From: JAXMAZ01 sp046350115
Lineage (GTDB): Bacteria; Planctomycetota; Planctomycetia; Gemmatales; Gemmataceae
NCBI GenBank assembly: GCA_046350115.1
Contig: JAXMAZ010000005.1
Span: 124,001-188,000, forward strand
Length of the DNA stretch: 64,000 nucleotides
Direction: 5' to 3'
The translations under genes and the position numbers were made by a program. The notes below the pieces were generated by a model. It was not told the DNA's origin. It saw only the letters and a program-made list of their open reading frames with translations, and did no database searches. Below are positions 25,262 through 34,182 of the stretch, piece by piece. Position 1 is the stretch's first letter. Each line of letters begins with the position of its first letter.

Positions 25262-25377
25262 CCGGTGTTGCCGGCCGACTGCTGACCGCCCCACCGCAGG
25301 CACACCTGTGGACTCGGACGCAGCCGGCCGCGGAGTCGGTTGACCCGTCCGCCGCACCAGTCGGGTACACTGGCGGT

Positions 25378-25911
25378 ATGGTGTTCCTGATCGACGGGTA
25401 CAACCTGTTGCACGCGGTCGGCTGGCTCACCGCCCGCCGGCGGGCGGACGGCCGCCTCCTGGCCGCCCGGACCCGTCTCCTCGACTGGCTGGCCGACCGC
25501 CCCGGGGTGGCAACCCGCGGGCACAAGCTGTGGGTGGTGTTCGACGCCCTGCACGGCCCGGACGACCGTAACCCGGAGACGAGCCACCGCGGGGTGAAAG
25601 TCCGGTTCGCCCACCGGCAGACGGCCGACGACTGCATCGAGGAGCTGATCGCCGCCGACCGCCACCCGGACCGGCTGACGGTGGTGTCGAACGACGGCCG
25701 GCTGCAGACGGCGGCGGACCGGGCCGGCGGCCGGGGGTGGAAGGTGCAGCGGTTCCTGGACTGGCTGGCCGACGCGGAGGCCCGGGCCGCCGACCCGGCC
25801 ACGGCCGAGCCGCCGGAAAAGCCGGAGGGGCCACCGCCCCCGGCCGAGGCGGCGGCACTGCTCCAGGTGTTCGACGTGCCGCAGCCGAAGCGGACCCGGC
25901 CGCTCAAGTAG
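25378..25911 (+). CDS. NYN/YacP-type ribonuclease
   Basis: The 177-residue protein starts with MVFLIDGYNLLHAVG, the signature of the YacP/NYN (PIN-like) family, where the first aspartate binds metal. Further acidic positions are in WVVFDALHG, TADDCIEELI and VVSNDGRL. The C-terminal 50 residues are a proline-rich tail. Bacillus Rae1/YacP is a ribosome-associated mRNA endonuclease; the same role here is an inference from the fold. The ATG is placed where the first strand begins. Confidence 0.85.
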   Translation: MVFLIDGYNLLHAVGWLTARRRADGRLLAARTRLLDWLADRPGVATRGHKLWVVFDALHGPDDRNPETSHRGVKVRFAHRQTADDCIEELIAADRHPDRLTVVSNDGRLQTAADRAGGRGWKVQRFLDWLADAEARAADPATAEPPEKPEGPPPPAEAAALLQVFDVPQPKRTRPLK

Positions 25912-25926
25912 GCCGGCCGGGTGGCG

Positions 25927-25956
25927 TTGGGCGCGGCCGATTCATCAAGGTATAAT
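25927..25956 (+). promoter_or_regulatory. sigma-70-type promoter upstream of the LEDR-protein/sigma operon
   Basis: TTGGGC (25927-25932) and a perfect TATAAT (25951-25956) are 18 bases apart. The predicted transcript would begin about 40 bases before the ATG at 26006. A/T-rich bases are rare here, which makes the TATAAT notable. Confidence 0.5.
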
Positions 25957-26005
25957 TCCCGACGGGGTAAAATCGGCGGCCCACCGGAACCACGAGCGAG
26001 TCCCC

Positions 26006-27109
26006 ATGACCACCCGTTTCCGGCCTCTCTGCCTGGACCCGTTCGAGGACCGGGCCGTCCCGTCCCGCGGGCATTTCGCCCTCGTCCCGCCGGAGTCGTC
26101 GTTCGTGGCCGCCCACCGGGCCGACCTGCCGGCCCCGGCCGACGATCGGTACGAACCGGGCGAGGACGGCCCAGGACGCGGCCGGGGGCGGGGATCGGAC
26201 GAGCGCGGGCCGCAGTTAACCGCCCCCGGCCGAAGCGAGTTCGCGGCGAGCCGGTTCCTGGTCGCCGTCGTCGTGCCGCCGCGGGCCGACGGGCCGGCCC
26301 CCGCCGCCCGCCCGGCCTCCGTGACACCCGCCCCGCCGCCCGTCGCCGACCGGGCCGCGGGAGCCATCCCCGATCGGCCGGCCGCCCGGGCCTACGAAAC
26401 GGAAGCCGTCGCCGCGTCACCCGCACCCCGGGCCGAGCCGCCGGCCGTCGGACAGACGGCGGGCGCCGTCGCCCGGCCGGTCGGCCAGCCGCTGACGGCG
26501 GCGGTCCACGAGGCGGTTCGGGCGGCGGTCCTCGGCGCGGCTTGGCCGCACGCCTCCACAACAGCCTCCGTTGTCGCCACGCCCGGCAGCACCGGCCCTG
26601 CGCCGGCCGCCGTGCCCGTTGTGGCGGCGGACTCGCCCGGTCCGGACGCCACCCAGGGGCAGCCGGTCCCATCCGGGGTGACGGCCGCGCCGGTGGCCGC
26701 GGACCCGGCCGCCGGAGTGCCGGAAGCCGTCGTGAGCGCCCCGTCGGCCGCGGCGCCGGCCCCGGCGGCCGAGACCGCCCCGGCCCCGTCCCTGGTCGGG
26801 CGGGTGATCGAGGCGGTGTTCCCGGCCGGCGGGCCGCTCGGCGGGGTGCTGCCGGTCGACCTGATCGCCGTCGAGGCGGACGCGGCCGGGCTGCTCGCCG
26901 GGCTGGCCGACCTCGGCGACGCGGTGGCGGACGGGTGGGCCGGGCCGGAGCGGTGGGCCTGGCTGACGGCCGCCGCCCTGACCGCCGGCGGGGTCGGGTA
27001 CGTGGCCGTGGGGGACGCCCGCGGCCGGCGGCGGGCCGGGCCGGCGGCCGTCGCCACCGACTCCGCCCTGGCCCGGTGGGAGGAGCGGAATGGCGACCGG
27101 ACCGGTTGA
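26006..27109 (+). CDS. proline/alanine-rich protein with LEDR-type N-terminus and C-terminal helix
   Basis: The 367-residue product begins with PLCLDPFEDRAVPS, a variant of the LExLEDRxxPS motif that marks exported or surface proteins in Gemmataceae. Residues 60-270 are low-complexity, rich in A, P and V. Near residues 310-340 is a hydrophobic segment (WLTAAALTAGGVGYVAVG) followed by basic residues, consistent with a C-terminal membrane anchor. Its last 20 bases overlap the sigma factor gene, so the two are probably co-translated. This suggests a role in controlling or being sensed by the sigma factor, but no known anti-sigma domain is visible. Confidence 0.6.
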   Translation: MTTRFRPLCLDPFEDRAVPSRGHFALVPPESSFVAAHRADLPAPADDRYEPGEDGPGRGRGRGSDERGPQLTAPGRSEFAASRFLVAVVVPPRADGPAPAARPASVTPAPPPVADRAAGAIPDRPAARAYETEAVAASPAPRAEPPAVGQTAGAVARPVGQPLTAAVHEAVRAAVLGAAWPHASTTASVVATPGSTGPAPAAVPVVAADSPGPDATQGQPVPSGVTAAPVAADPAAGVPEAVVSAPSAAAPAPAAETAPAPSLVGRVIEAVFPAGGPLGGVLPVDLIAVEADAAGLLAGLADLGDAVADGWAGPERWAWLTAAALTAGGVGYVAVGDARGRRRAGPAAVATDSALARWEERNGDRTG

Positions 27110-27668
27110 CGACCTGCTCGCCCGGCTGGACCGCGGCGACGTCGAGGCGGCCGACGAGCTGGTCCGGGCGTACACCCCGTACCTGCGGGCGGTCGTCCGC
27201 CGGCAGTTGTCCGACCGGCTGCGGGCCAAGTTCGACTCGGCCGACGTGGTCCAGTCGGTGTGGGTGCAGGTGGTCCGCCAGCTCGGCCGGGACGGCTGGC
27301 GGGTGGGCAGCGAGCCGGAACTCCGCGGGCTGCTGGCCACCATCGCCCGCCGCCGGCTCATCAGCCGGGTCCGCAAGCACGCCGGCAAGGATGCGGACGA
27401 CGTCTCCCCGGCCGACGGGCACGGCGTCGACGCCGCCGACCGGCAGGCCCGGCCGAGCGAACATGCCCAGGCCGGGGACGTCTGGGAAGCCCTCCTCCGC
27501 CTCTGCCCGCCCGAGCACCGGCCGGTCCTGTTCCTGAAGCGGGAGGGGCTGTCGTCGGCCGAGATCGCGGCCCGCACCGGGCTGCACGAGGGGAGCGTCC
27601 GCCGCATCCTCCGCCAACTCGCCCGCGGGCTGGCCGTCCGGCAACACCCGCTGTCCGCCGACCCATGA
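27090..27668 (+). CDS. ECF-family RNA polymerase sigma factor
   Basis: The 192-residue protein has region 2 (LRAKFDSADVVQSVWVQVVR) and region 4 (EHRPVLFLKREGLSSAEIAA, RTGLHEGSVRRILRQLARGL). The VDDLLARL start, the KFDSADVVQSVW stretch and the long linker resemble the planctomycete ECF subfamily that is usually linked to Ser/Thr kinases. The ATG overlaps the preceding gene by 20 bases. The stop TGA lies in CCATGA, which would originally have overlapped the start of the kinase gene. Those bases are repeated after the palindromic block, in front of the kinase. Confidence 0.9.
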   Translation: MATGPVDDLLARLDRGDVEAADELVRAYTPYLRAVVRRQLSDRLRAKFDSADVVQSVWVQVVRQLGRDGWRVGSEPELRGLLATIARRRLISRVRKHAGKDADDVSPADGHGVDAADRQARPSEHAQAGDVWEALLRLCPPEHRPVLFLKREGLSSAEIAARTGLHEGSVRRILRQLARGLAVRQHPLSADP

Positions 27669-27994
27669 CCCCGACGCTCTGTTGAAACCTCGGCGAGACT
27701 AGCGAGGCGGGGCTCGAAACCTAACCCCCCGGCCCCCTTCCCTAAGAGGGAAGGGGGAGCAAGTGGGGCGCGCGTCCGGGGGTGGATATTGGCCCCCCCC
27801 AGCGGGGGGTGTGCCCTCTCCCCCTTCCCTCTTAGGGAAGGGGGCCGGGGGTTAGGTTAAGTCCGCCACCCGGTGCCCGGACGCGCCTCGTACTTGCTCC
27901 CCCTTCCCTCTTAGGGAAGGGGGCCGGGGGTTAGGTGGTGGCTTCTTCACCCAGTCAACCTCTCCGGTGTTTCGACAGAGCATGACCCCGACGC
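27664..27994. mobile_element. palindromic block flanked by a 14-base direct duplication
   Basis: catgaccccgacgc occurs at 27664-27677 and again at 27981-27994. Between them lies a block whose core (27720-27936) is a palindrome with arms cctaaccccccggccccctt, ccctaagagggaagggggag and the inverted series ending gggggccgggggttagg, plus an internal third copy of the arm near 27814-27859. The core belongs to the CCTAACCCCC family also seen at 11673-12013. The duplication spans the stop of the sigma gene and the start of the kinase gene, as expected for a target-site duplication. No transposase is encoded, so any mobility must be provided in trans. Confidence 0.7.
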
Positions 27995-30423
27995 AGGTCG
28001 AACCGGTCGCCGCGGCCGTCGAGCGGGCGGCCGAGGAGCTGGCCGCCCGGTGGCGGGCCGGCGACCGCCCCTTGGCCGACGAGTACCTGTCGCTTCACCC
28101 GGACCTCGCCGCGCACCCGGACGCGGCCCTCGAACTGATCGCCGAGGAGTTGGCCCTCCGGGACGAGTACGGGGAGCCGACGACCGCGGACGAGCTGGCC
28201 GCCCGGTTCCCCCGGTGGGCGGCCCAGGTGCGGGCGCTGGTCGAGTGCCAGCAGGCGGCTCGGCGGCCGGCTCGCCCCACCGGCGTTCCCGGAGCCGGGG
28301 AGCGGCTCGGCGAGTTCGACCTGCGGGCCGAACTCGGCCGGGGCGGGCACGGGCGGGTGTACCTGGCCACCCAGCCGGCCCTCGGCCACCGGCCGGTGGT
28401 GCTGAAGGTGGCCCCGGACGCGGGGTGGGAACACCTGTCACTCGCCCGCCTGCAACACACCCACATCGTCCCGCTCTACTCCGCCCACGAGTTCCCCGAC
28501 CGCCGGCTGCGAGCGCTGTGCCTGCCGTACTTCGCCGGGGCAACGCTGGCCGAGGTGGCGGCCCGGGTGGCGGCGGTCGAGCGACCGGCCGGCCGGGACT
28601 TGCTCGCCGCCTCGGCCGGCGGGCCGCCCAAGTTCGCCCCGGCGTCGCAGGAGGGGCCGGCCTGGGGGTTCTTGCACCGGGCCACCCTGGCGGACGCCGT
28701 CTGCTGGGTCGGCGCCTGCCTGGCGGACGCCCTCCAGTACGCCCACGACCGCGGGCTGCTGCACCTCGACCTGAAGCCGTCGAACGTGCTGCTGGCGGCG
28801 GACGGGGTGCCGATGCTGCTCGACTTCCACCTGGCCCGGCCGCCGCTGGCCGCCGGCGAGCCGTCGCCCGGGTGGCTGGGCGGGACGCCGGGGTTCATGG
28901 CCCCGGAGCAGGCGGCGGCGGTGGAAGCGGTGCGGGCCGGCCGGCCGGTGCCGGCGGCGGTGGGCGCCCGGGCGGACGTGTACGCCCTGGGCGTCCTGCT
29001 CCAGCGGTTCGCAGCCGAGACCCGGTGCGGGCTGTCCCGCGGGGCGGCGGACATCCTGGCCCGCTGCACCGCCGCCGACCCGGCCGCCCGTTACCCGGCC
29101 GCCGGGGACGTGGCCGCCGACCTCCGCCGGCACCTGTCCGACCGGCCGCTCAAGGGCGTGGGCAATCGGAGCCTGCGGGAGCGGTGGCGGAAGTGGCGGC
29201 GGCGGCACCCGTATGCCCTGCCCCTCGGGAGCGTGCTGGCCACGCTGGCGGCCGTCGCCCTCGGTCTTGCGGCCCACGCCGACCGGTTGGCCGACCGCGG
29301 GCGGGCCGCCCTCCGCGACGGCCGGGCGCACCTGGCCGACGGCCGGTACACGGAGGCGGCCGAAGTACTGCGGGCCGGGGAGGCGGTGGCCGCCGGGCTG
29401 CCCTTCCGTGCGGGCCTGCGGGCCGAACTGCGGGCGGCCCGGGCGGCGGCCGAGCGGGCGGTGGCGGCGGACGACCTGCACGCCTTCGCCGAGCGGGTGC
29501 GGTGGCTGGCCGCGGCCGAGCACCTGCCCCCCGCCGAGGCCGCCGCGGTCGGCCGGAAGTGCCGGGAGGTGTGGACGAGCCGGGAACCGCTGGTCGCCAA
29601 GCTGACCGGCCAGCCGGTCGCCGAACGAGAGGAGCGGTGGCGAGCGGACCTATTGGATGTCGCCGTGCTGGCCGCCGGGCTGGGCGTCCGGTCGGCCGAC
29701 CTGGCGGGCCGCCCGGACGCCCACAGGGGCGCGCTCGACACGCTCGCTCAGGCGGAACAACTGCTCGGGCCGACTGCCGTCATCGAGCTGGAGCGCGGCC
29801 GACACCTCCGCGCCCTCGGCCAGTCGCAGGCGGCGGCCGACGCCGAACGGCGGGCGGTTCCACCCAGGACGGCATGGGGGCATCTGGTGGCCGGCCGGTC
29901 GTACCTGGAGGCCGGCGACCTGACCCGCGCGGCGGCCGAGTTCGATGCGGCGGTCGCGCTCGACCCCCGGCCGGTGTGGGCGAACCACTACCGCGGGGTG
30001 GTGAACCTGAAACTCGGCCGGCCGACGGAGGCGGTGGCCGCGTTCGCCGCGTGCGTGGCGGTCGCCCCGGACGCCGCCTGGTGCGTGGGCAACCGCGGGC
30101 TGGCCTACGCCGCCGCCGGGCGGCCGGACGCGGCGCTGGCGGACTTCGACCGGGCGCTCGTCCTCGACCCGTCTCTCGTGGATGCTTACCTCGGCCGGGC
30201 GGCGGTGCGGCACTCTCAGGGGCGTCACGCCGAGGCGCTGGCCGACCTGCAAGCCGCCGCCGACCGCGGGGCGCCGCCGGCCGAGGTCCACTACCGGCGG
30301 GCGGTGGTGCAGCTCGCCAAGGGGGACCGGGCCGGGGCCGCGGACAGCCTGCGGGCCTGCCTGGCCGCTCGGCCGAATCACCCCGACGCCGCGGGCTTGC
30401 TCAAGCGGCTGACGGGCGGGTAG
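27982..30423 (+). CDS. Ser/Thr protein kinase with TPR tail
   Basis: The 813-residue product has an N-terminal helical region (1-105), a Hanks-type kinase domain (about 113-385), a membrane helix near 410-430 (PYALPLGSVLATLAAVALGL) and TPRs over the last 170 residues (AGRSYLEAGDLTRAAAEFDA, GNRGLAYAAAGRPDAALADF). Kinase motifs are the loop GRGGHGRV, the lysine in VVLKVA and the catalytic HLDLKPSN. The metal-binding DFG is replaced by DFH (LLDFHLARP). The start used is ATG 27982, within the second copy of a 14-base duplication; a GTG at 27967 is possible. It follows an ECF sigma gene, as is common in this phylum. Confidence 0.88.
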   Translation: MTPTQVEPVAAAVERAAEELAARWRAGDRPLADEYLSLHPDLAAHPDAALELIAEELALRDEYGEPTTADELAARFPRWAAQVRALVECQQAARRPARPTGVPGAGERLGEFDLRAELGRGGHGRVYLATQPALGHRPVVLKVAPDAGWEHLSLARLQHTHIVPLYSAHEFPDRRLRALCLPYFAGATLAEVAARVAAVERPAGRDLLAASAGGPPKFAPASQEGPAWGFLHRATLADAVCWVGACLADALQYAHDRGLLHLDLKPSNVLLAADGVPMLLDFHLARPPLAAGEPSPGWLGGTPGFMAPEQAAAVEAVRAGRPVPAAVGARADVYALGVLLQRFAAETRCGLSRGAADILARCTAADPAARYPAAGDVAADLRRHLSDRPLKGVGNRSLRERWRKWRRRHPYALPLGSVLATLAAVALGLAAHADRLADRGRAALRDGRAHLADGRYTEAAEVLRAGEAVAAGLPFRAGLRAELRAARAAAERAVAADDLHAFAERVRWLAAAEHLPPAEAAAVGRKCREVWTSREPLVAKLTGQPVAEREERWRADLLDVAVLAAGLGVRSADLAGRPDAHRGALDTLAQAEQLLGPTAVIELERGRHLRALGQSQAAADAERRAVPPRTAWGHLVAGRSYLEAGDLTRAAAEFDAAVALDPRPVWANHYRGVVNLKLGRPTEAVAAFAACVAVAPDAAWCVGNRGLAYAAAGRPDAALADFDRALVLDPSLVDAYLGRAAVRHSQGRHAEALADLQAAADRGAPPAEVHYRRAVVQLAKGDRAGAADSLRACLAARPNHPDAAGLLKRLTGG

Positions 30424-30445
30424 CGGGTCGGCCTGTCAAGTTCTT

Positions 30446-30515
30446 GGCGAGCCGGGGCGTCAGCCCCCGGGTGAAGCGTCTGCGACTTCACCCGGGGCTG
30501 ACGCCCCGGCTCGCC
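30446..30515. repeat. palindrome, GGCGAGCCGGGGCGTCAGCC family
   Basis: Arms ggcgagccggggcgtcagcc-cccgggtgaag and, inverted, cttcacccggggctgacgcc-ccggctcgcc with a loop of about 9 bases. It follows the kinase gene and may serve as its terminator, although no T-tract follows. The rest of the gap up to 30598 shows nothing else I can support. Confidence 0.8.
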
Positions 30516-30598
30516 AGGTTGCCCATCACATGCGCCAGTCTTTTTCGCGCCCGGCCCGCCCGCCCGCCCGCGATTAGCGGAGGGCGGCCCGTCTCGCC

Positions 30599-32245
30599 GT
30601 GTCGCCCGTCCCTCGCTCGCTTTCCACCCAGGGGCCAAACCGTGACCCGCAAGTTCAGCCTGCACCGCGCGCCCGCCTGACCGTCACCGCGATGGAGGAC
30701 CGGGTGACGCCGTCGTCCTCGTCCGGGCTGACCGCGTTCGCCGGGGTGTTCGCCGTCGGCGCCCAGGTCGGCCAGACCGGCACGGCCACGGTGTACAACT
30801 CGGACCGCACCGTCGCGTACAGCGTCACCCCGTTCGGGGCCGACTACACCGGCGGGGTGCGGGTCGCCCTGGCCGACGTGACCGGGGACGGGACGCCGGA
30901 CCTGATCGCCGCCGCCGGGCCGGGCGGCGGGTCACAGGTGGCGGTGTACGACGGGGCCGGCACCCACGCCCAGGTCGGGACGTTCGACGCCTACGAGGCC
31001 GGGTACACCGGCGGGGTGTACGTGGCCGCCGCCGACCTGACCGGGGACGGCAAGGCGGAGATCGTCACCGGGGCGGACGAGGGGGGCGGGCCGCGGGTCC
31101 GGGTGTTCGACGGGGCCACCGTCTCTGGCACCGCCGCCCCGACCGCGCTGGCCGACTTCCTGGCCATCGACGACGCCAACTTCCGTGGCGGGGTGCGGCT
31201 GTCCCTCGGGGACATCTCCGGAGACGGGGTCGCCGACCTGGTCGTCGGGGCCGGGTTCCGGGGCGGGCCGCGGGTGGCCGTGTTCGACGGGGCGTCCCTG
31301 GCGGCCGGCCAGCAGGTGCGGCTGACCCCGGACTTCTTCGCCTTCGAGCCGGGCCTGCGGAACGGGGTGTTCGCGTCCGTCGGCGACCTGAACGGGGACG
31401 GCCGGGGCGACCTGATCTTCGGGGCCGGGCCGGGCGGCGCCCCGCGGGTCCGGGCCTTGGACGGCAAGGCCGCCCTGGGCGGCCGGCTGACCGAGCTGGC
31501 CAACTTCTTCGCCGGCGACACGAGCAGCCGGCAGGGGGTCCAGGTCGGGACCGTGACCGACGACACCGGGACGGCCACCATCGCCTGCACCGACCAGGCG
31601 ACCAACGCCGCCGCCGCGTTCGGGGCGAACGGCAAGAAGGACCACGACCTGCCGGGCGGCGGCCGCGGGACGTTCGTCGGCGGACTGCCGTTCGACGACT
31701 CCACCTTCACCGGCACCGGCGGGACGACGACCGACCCGTCCACGTCGACGGCCGCCACCGCCGTCGTCGGTAAGTACACCGGGTCCGGCAGCGGCACGCT
31801 GGCCGTCGTCCCGGCGGCCGGCAGCAAGGGCAGCGTGACCACATCCACCGCCGACGTGACCGTCAGCCTGGACGTCACCTCGGCGACCCCGATCACCCAG
31901 GGCAACGGCCGCCACGCCGTCCGCGGGCTGACCCTGGCCGGCACCATGACCGTCACCGTGGACGGCGGCAGCACCGTCACCCTGCCGTTCACCGGCACCC
32001 TGCGGCTGACCGACGCGTCGACGGCCAACGGGGTGAGCGGCCGGCTGCGGATCACCACCGACCGGACCGGCGGGACGATCCCCACCGGGCAGGGGTTCAC
32101 CCTGGACGGCAAGCTGGCGGACGGGAAGCTGACGGTCGGCTGGCTGGTGGCGGCCGACCACGTGGCCGGCTCGACGAGCAACTACGTGTTCCAGTCCCCG
32201 GCGTCGGCCAAGGCGGACAAGCTCGTCCTCACCCGGCAGGCGTAA
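30599..32245 (+). CDS. FG-GAP/VCBS repeat protein with LEDR-type N-terminus
   Basis: The N-terminal RLTVTAMEDRVTPS is the Gemmataceae exported-protein motif. Four FG-GAP-like repeats follow: VALADVTGDGTPDLIAAAG, VAAADLTGDGKAEIVTGADE, LSLGDISGDGVADLVVGAG and ASVGDLNGDGRGDLIFGAG, each with a calcium-binding DxxGDGxxD loop, as in beta-propellers. The C-terminal 200 residues form a threonine-rich beta domain. It is likely a secreted or surface adhesion-type protein. The start is uncertain: GTG 30599 is in frame. A GTG at 30642 begins a more natural MTRKFSLHRA-like leader in another frame, which would need a small frameshift near 30670. Confidence 0.8.
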   Translation: MSPVPRSLSTQGPNRDPQVQPAPRARLTVTAMEDRVTPSSSSGLTAFAGVFAVGAQVGQTGTATVYNSDRTVAYSVTPFGADYTGGVRVALADVTGDGTPDLIAAAGPGGGSQVAVYDGAGTHAQVGTFDAYEAGYTGGVYVAAADLTGDGKAEIVTGADEGGGPRVRVFDGATVSGTAAPTALADFLAIDDANFRGGVRLSLGDISGDGVADLVVGAGFRGGPRVAVFDGASLAAGQQVRLTPDFFAFEPGLRNGVFASVGDLNGDGRGDLIFGAGPGGAPRVRALDGKAALGGRLTELANFFAGDTSSRQGVQVGTVTDDTGTATIACTDQATNAAAAFGANGKKDHDLPGGGRGTFVGGLPFDDSTFTGTGGTTTDPSTSTAATAVVGKYTGSGSGTLAVVPAAGSKGSVTTSTADVTVSLDVTSATPITQGNGRHAVRGLTLAGTMTVTVDGGSTVTLPFTGTLRLTDASTANGVSGRLRITTDRTGGTIPTGQGFTLDGKLADGKLTVGWLVAADHVAGSTSNYVFQSPASAKADKLVLTRQA

Positions 32246-32292
32246 CCGCCGCGAGCGTGGGTTGGGGGCGGTTGGCGCTGTGTTGAAATCCT

Positions 32293-32370
32293 GGCGAGCG
32301 GGGGGCGTAAGCCCCCTGTTGGGGCGTCTGGCGGGGCGCTCGAACAGGGGACTTACGTCCCCCGCTCGCC
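32293..32370. repeat. palindrome, GGCGAGCGGGGGGCGTAAGC family
   Basis: Arms ggcgagcggggggcgtaagc-cccctgtt and, inverted, aacaggggacttacgtcccc-cgctcgcc. The flanks gttgaa (32282) and ttcaac (32385) extend the pairing. A sister copy is at 50479-50565. It lies between the convergent FG-GAP and SulP genes. Confidence 0.8.
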
Positions 32371-32413
32371 GTACGTCCGAGGAGTTCAACGTCTCGGGCT
32401 GTCGGAGCGCGGG

Positions 32414-34138
32414 TCAGCCGACCTGGGCCGGCTCCTGCGGGGTGCCGGCGGCCCGGTTCTTCCGGGCGGCCAGCGGGTGGGCGGACAGCGGGGTGTGGGC
32501 GTCCAGCCCGATCACCTTCAGCTGCTTGCCGCCCTCGGCGAACTCCCGTTCCAGCTCGTGCAGCTTCTCCATCACGCTGTGGTCCACCAGCCGGGTGTGG
32601 GACAGGTCGATGACCACCTCGTCCCGGCCGGCCGCCTGCTTCAGGACGGCCGCCCGGACGCCCAGCCAGTTGCTGAACACGGCCGCCCGCTTGACCACCA
32701 GCACCACCAGCCTGTCCCCCTCCGGCACCACCTCCACGTCCGACTTGAGCAGCCCGGTGACGGGCACCCCGTGCCACAGGTGGAACAGCACCTTCAGGGC
32801 GATCCCGGCGGCGATCCCGATCAGCAGGTCGGTGGCCAGGGTGACGACGATGGTGCCGACGAACACCACGAACTGCTCGCTCCCCACCTTGTAGGTGCGG
32901 ACGAACTCCTTCGGGCTGGCCAGCCGGAACCCGGTGTACACCAGCATCGCCCCGAGGGCGGCCAGCGGGATGCGGTGGATCAGGTTGGGGAAGAGCAGGA
33001 CGAACGCCAGCAGGCACGCCCCGTGGACGAAGTTGGCCGCCCGGGTCCTGGCCCCGTTGTCGATGTTCGCCTTGCTGCGGACGATCTCGGAGATCATCGG
33101 CAGCGCCCCGACGGCCGACGCCAGGGTGTTGGCCAGGCCGGTGGCCAGCAGGTCGCGGTCGAAGTTGGTCTTCCGCCGCCACGGGTCGAGCAGCTCGATC
33201 GCCTTGGCGCTGAGCAGCGACTCCAGGCTGCCGATCAGGGCGAACAGGACCACGTACTTCAGCCCGGTGGCGGTCGCCACCCCGCGGAAGTCCGGCAGGG
33301 CGAACGCGGCGGACGCGTCCCGGAGCACCTCCGGCATGTCCACCAGGAACCGCGGCCCGACCTCGTACTCGGCCCGGTGGTTGGTGTCGAAGAAGCTGTC
33401 CGGGAACAGGTACGTGTGCTTGTGCTCCAGGTCGAACGCCACCCCCAGGCCGACGGCCACCAGCAGCACGACGAGCTGGGCCGGCACCTTCCTCACCCAC
33501 CCCAGCCGGACGAACGGCAGGCCGAACAGGATGGCCAGCCCGGTCAGCCCGATGATCGCGATCTCCGGGTTCAGCCCCCGGAGGGCGGCCGGGAGGTTGG
33601 CGATCAGTTGGAGCGGCCCGGCCCCCTTCTCCGGGGTCGCCCCGAGCACCTCGTAGACCTGCTTGACGATGATGATGAGGCCGATGCTGGCCAGCATCCC
33701 GTGGACCGGGGTGAGCGGGAAGAAGTCGACCAGCCGGCCGGCCCGGACCAGCCCGAACAGGATCTGGATCACCCCGGCCGTCACCCCGATGCCCAGGGCC
33801 AGCTTGTACCCGAGCATGGCCCGGTCCGCTTCGGCCAGTTCGCCGCCGAACTCGGCCCCCAGCTCGGACACGGCCCCGTACACGATCACGATCAGCCCGG
33901 CCGCCGGCCCCTTGATGGTCAGCTCCGAGTTGCTGATGAGGGAGCACAGGAACCCGCCGATGACGGCCGTCCAGATGCCGGCGATCGGCGGGTAGCCGCT
34001 GGCCCGGGCGATGGCCAGGCAGAGGGGCATGGCGATCAGGAACACCAGGAAGCCGGCGACCGCGTCGAACCGCAGGTTGCCGAACACCCCGGGCGCGAGC
34101 GGGGGCGCAGCGGGGGCGGAGGACTGGTGGTCGGCCAC
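32414..34138 (-). CDS. SulP-family anion transporter with STAS domain
   Basis: The 574-residue protein has the SulP core: about 12-14 membrane helices (for example FLVFLIAMPLCLAIARASGY, IIGLTGLAILFGLPFV), with SNSELTIKGPAAGLIVIVYG in the first third and AVGALPMISEIVRSKANIDN in the middle. A STAS domain near residues 490-555 (DEVVIDLSHTRLVDHSVMEK) closes the protein. SulP carriers move sulfate, bicarbonate or other anions; bicarbonate is plausible because a DabA gene lies 5 kb away. The start GTG 34138 is chosen since it follows a sigma-54-type promoter by about 45 bases. It is in the same orientation as the kinase/regulator pair upstream. Confidence 0.88.
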   Translation of the reverse strand: MADHQSSAPAAPPLAPGVFGNLRFDAVAGFLVFLIAMPLCLAIARASGYPPIAGIWTAVIGGFLCSLISNSELTIKGPAAGLIVIVYGAVSELGAEFGGELAEADRAMLGYKLALGIGVTAGVIQILFGLVRAGRLVDFFPLTPVHGMLASIGLIIIVKQVYEVLGATPEKGAGPLQLIANLPAALRGLNPEIAIIGLTGLAILFGLPFVRLGWVRKVPAQLVVLLVAVGLGVAFDLEHKHTYLFPDSFFDTNHRAEYEVGPRFLVDMPEVLRDASAAFALPDFRGVATATGLKYVVLFALIGSLESLLSAKAIELLDPWRRKTNFDRDLLATGLANTLASAVGALPMISEIVRSKANIDNGARTRAANFVHGACLLAFVLLFPNLIHRIPLAALGAMLVYTGFRLASPKEFVRTYKVGSEQFVVFVGTIVVTLATDLLIGIAAGIALKVLFHLWHGVPVTGLLKSDVEVVPEGDRLVVLVVKRAAVFSNWLGVRAAVLKQAAGRDEVVIDLSHTRLVDHSVMEKLHELEREFAEGGKQLKVIGLDAHTPLSAHPLAARKNRAAGTPQEPAQVG

Positions 34139-34182
34139 GGACGGCCCTCGGGATGGCGGGTGCGTTACCTCGACGGGCCGAC

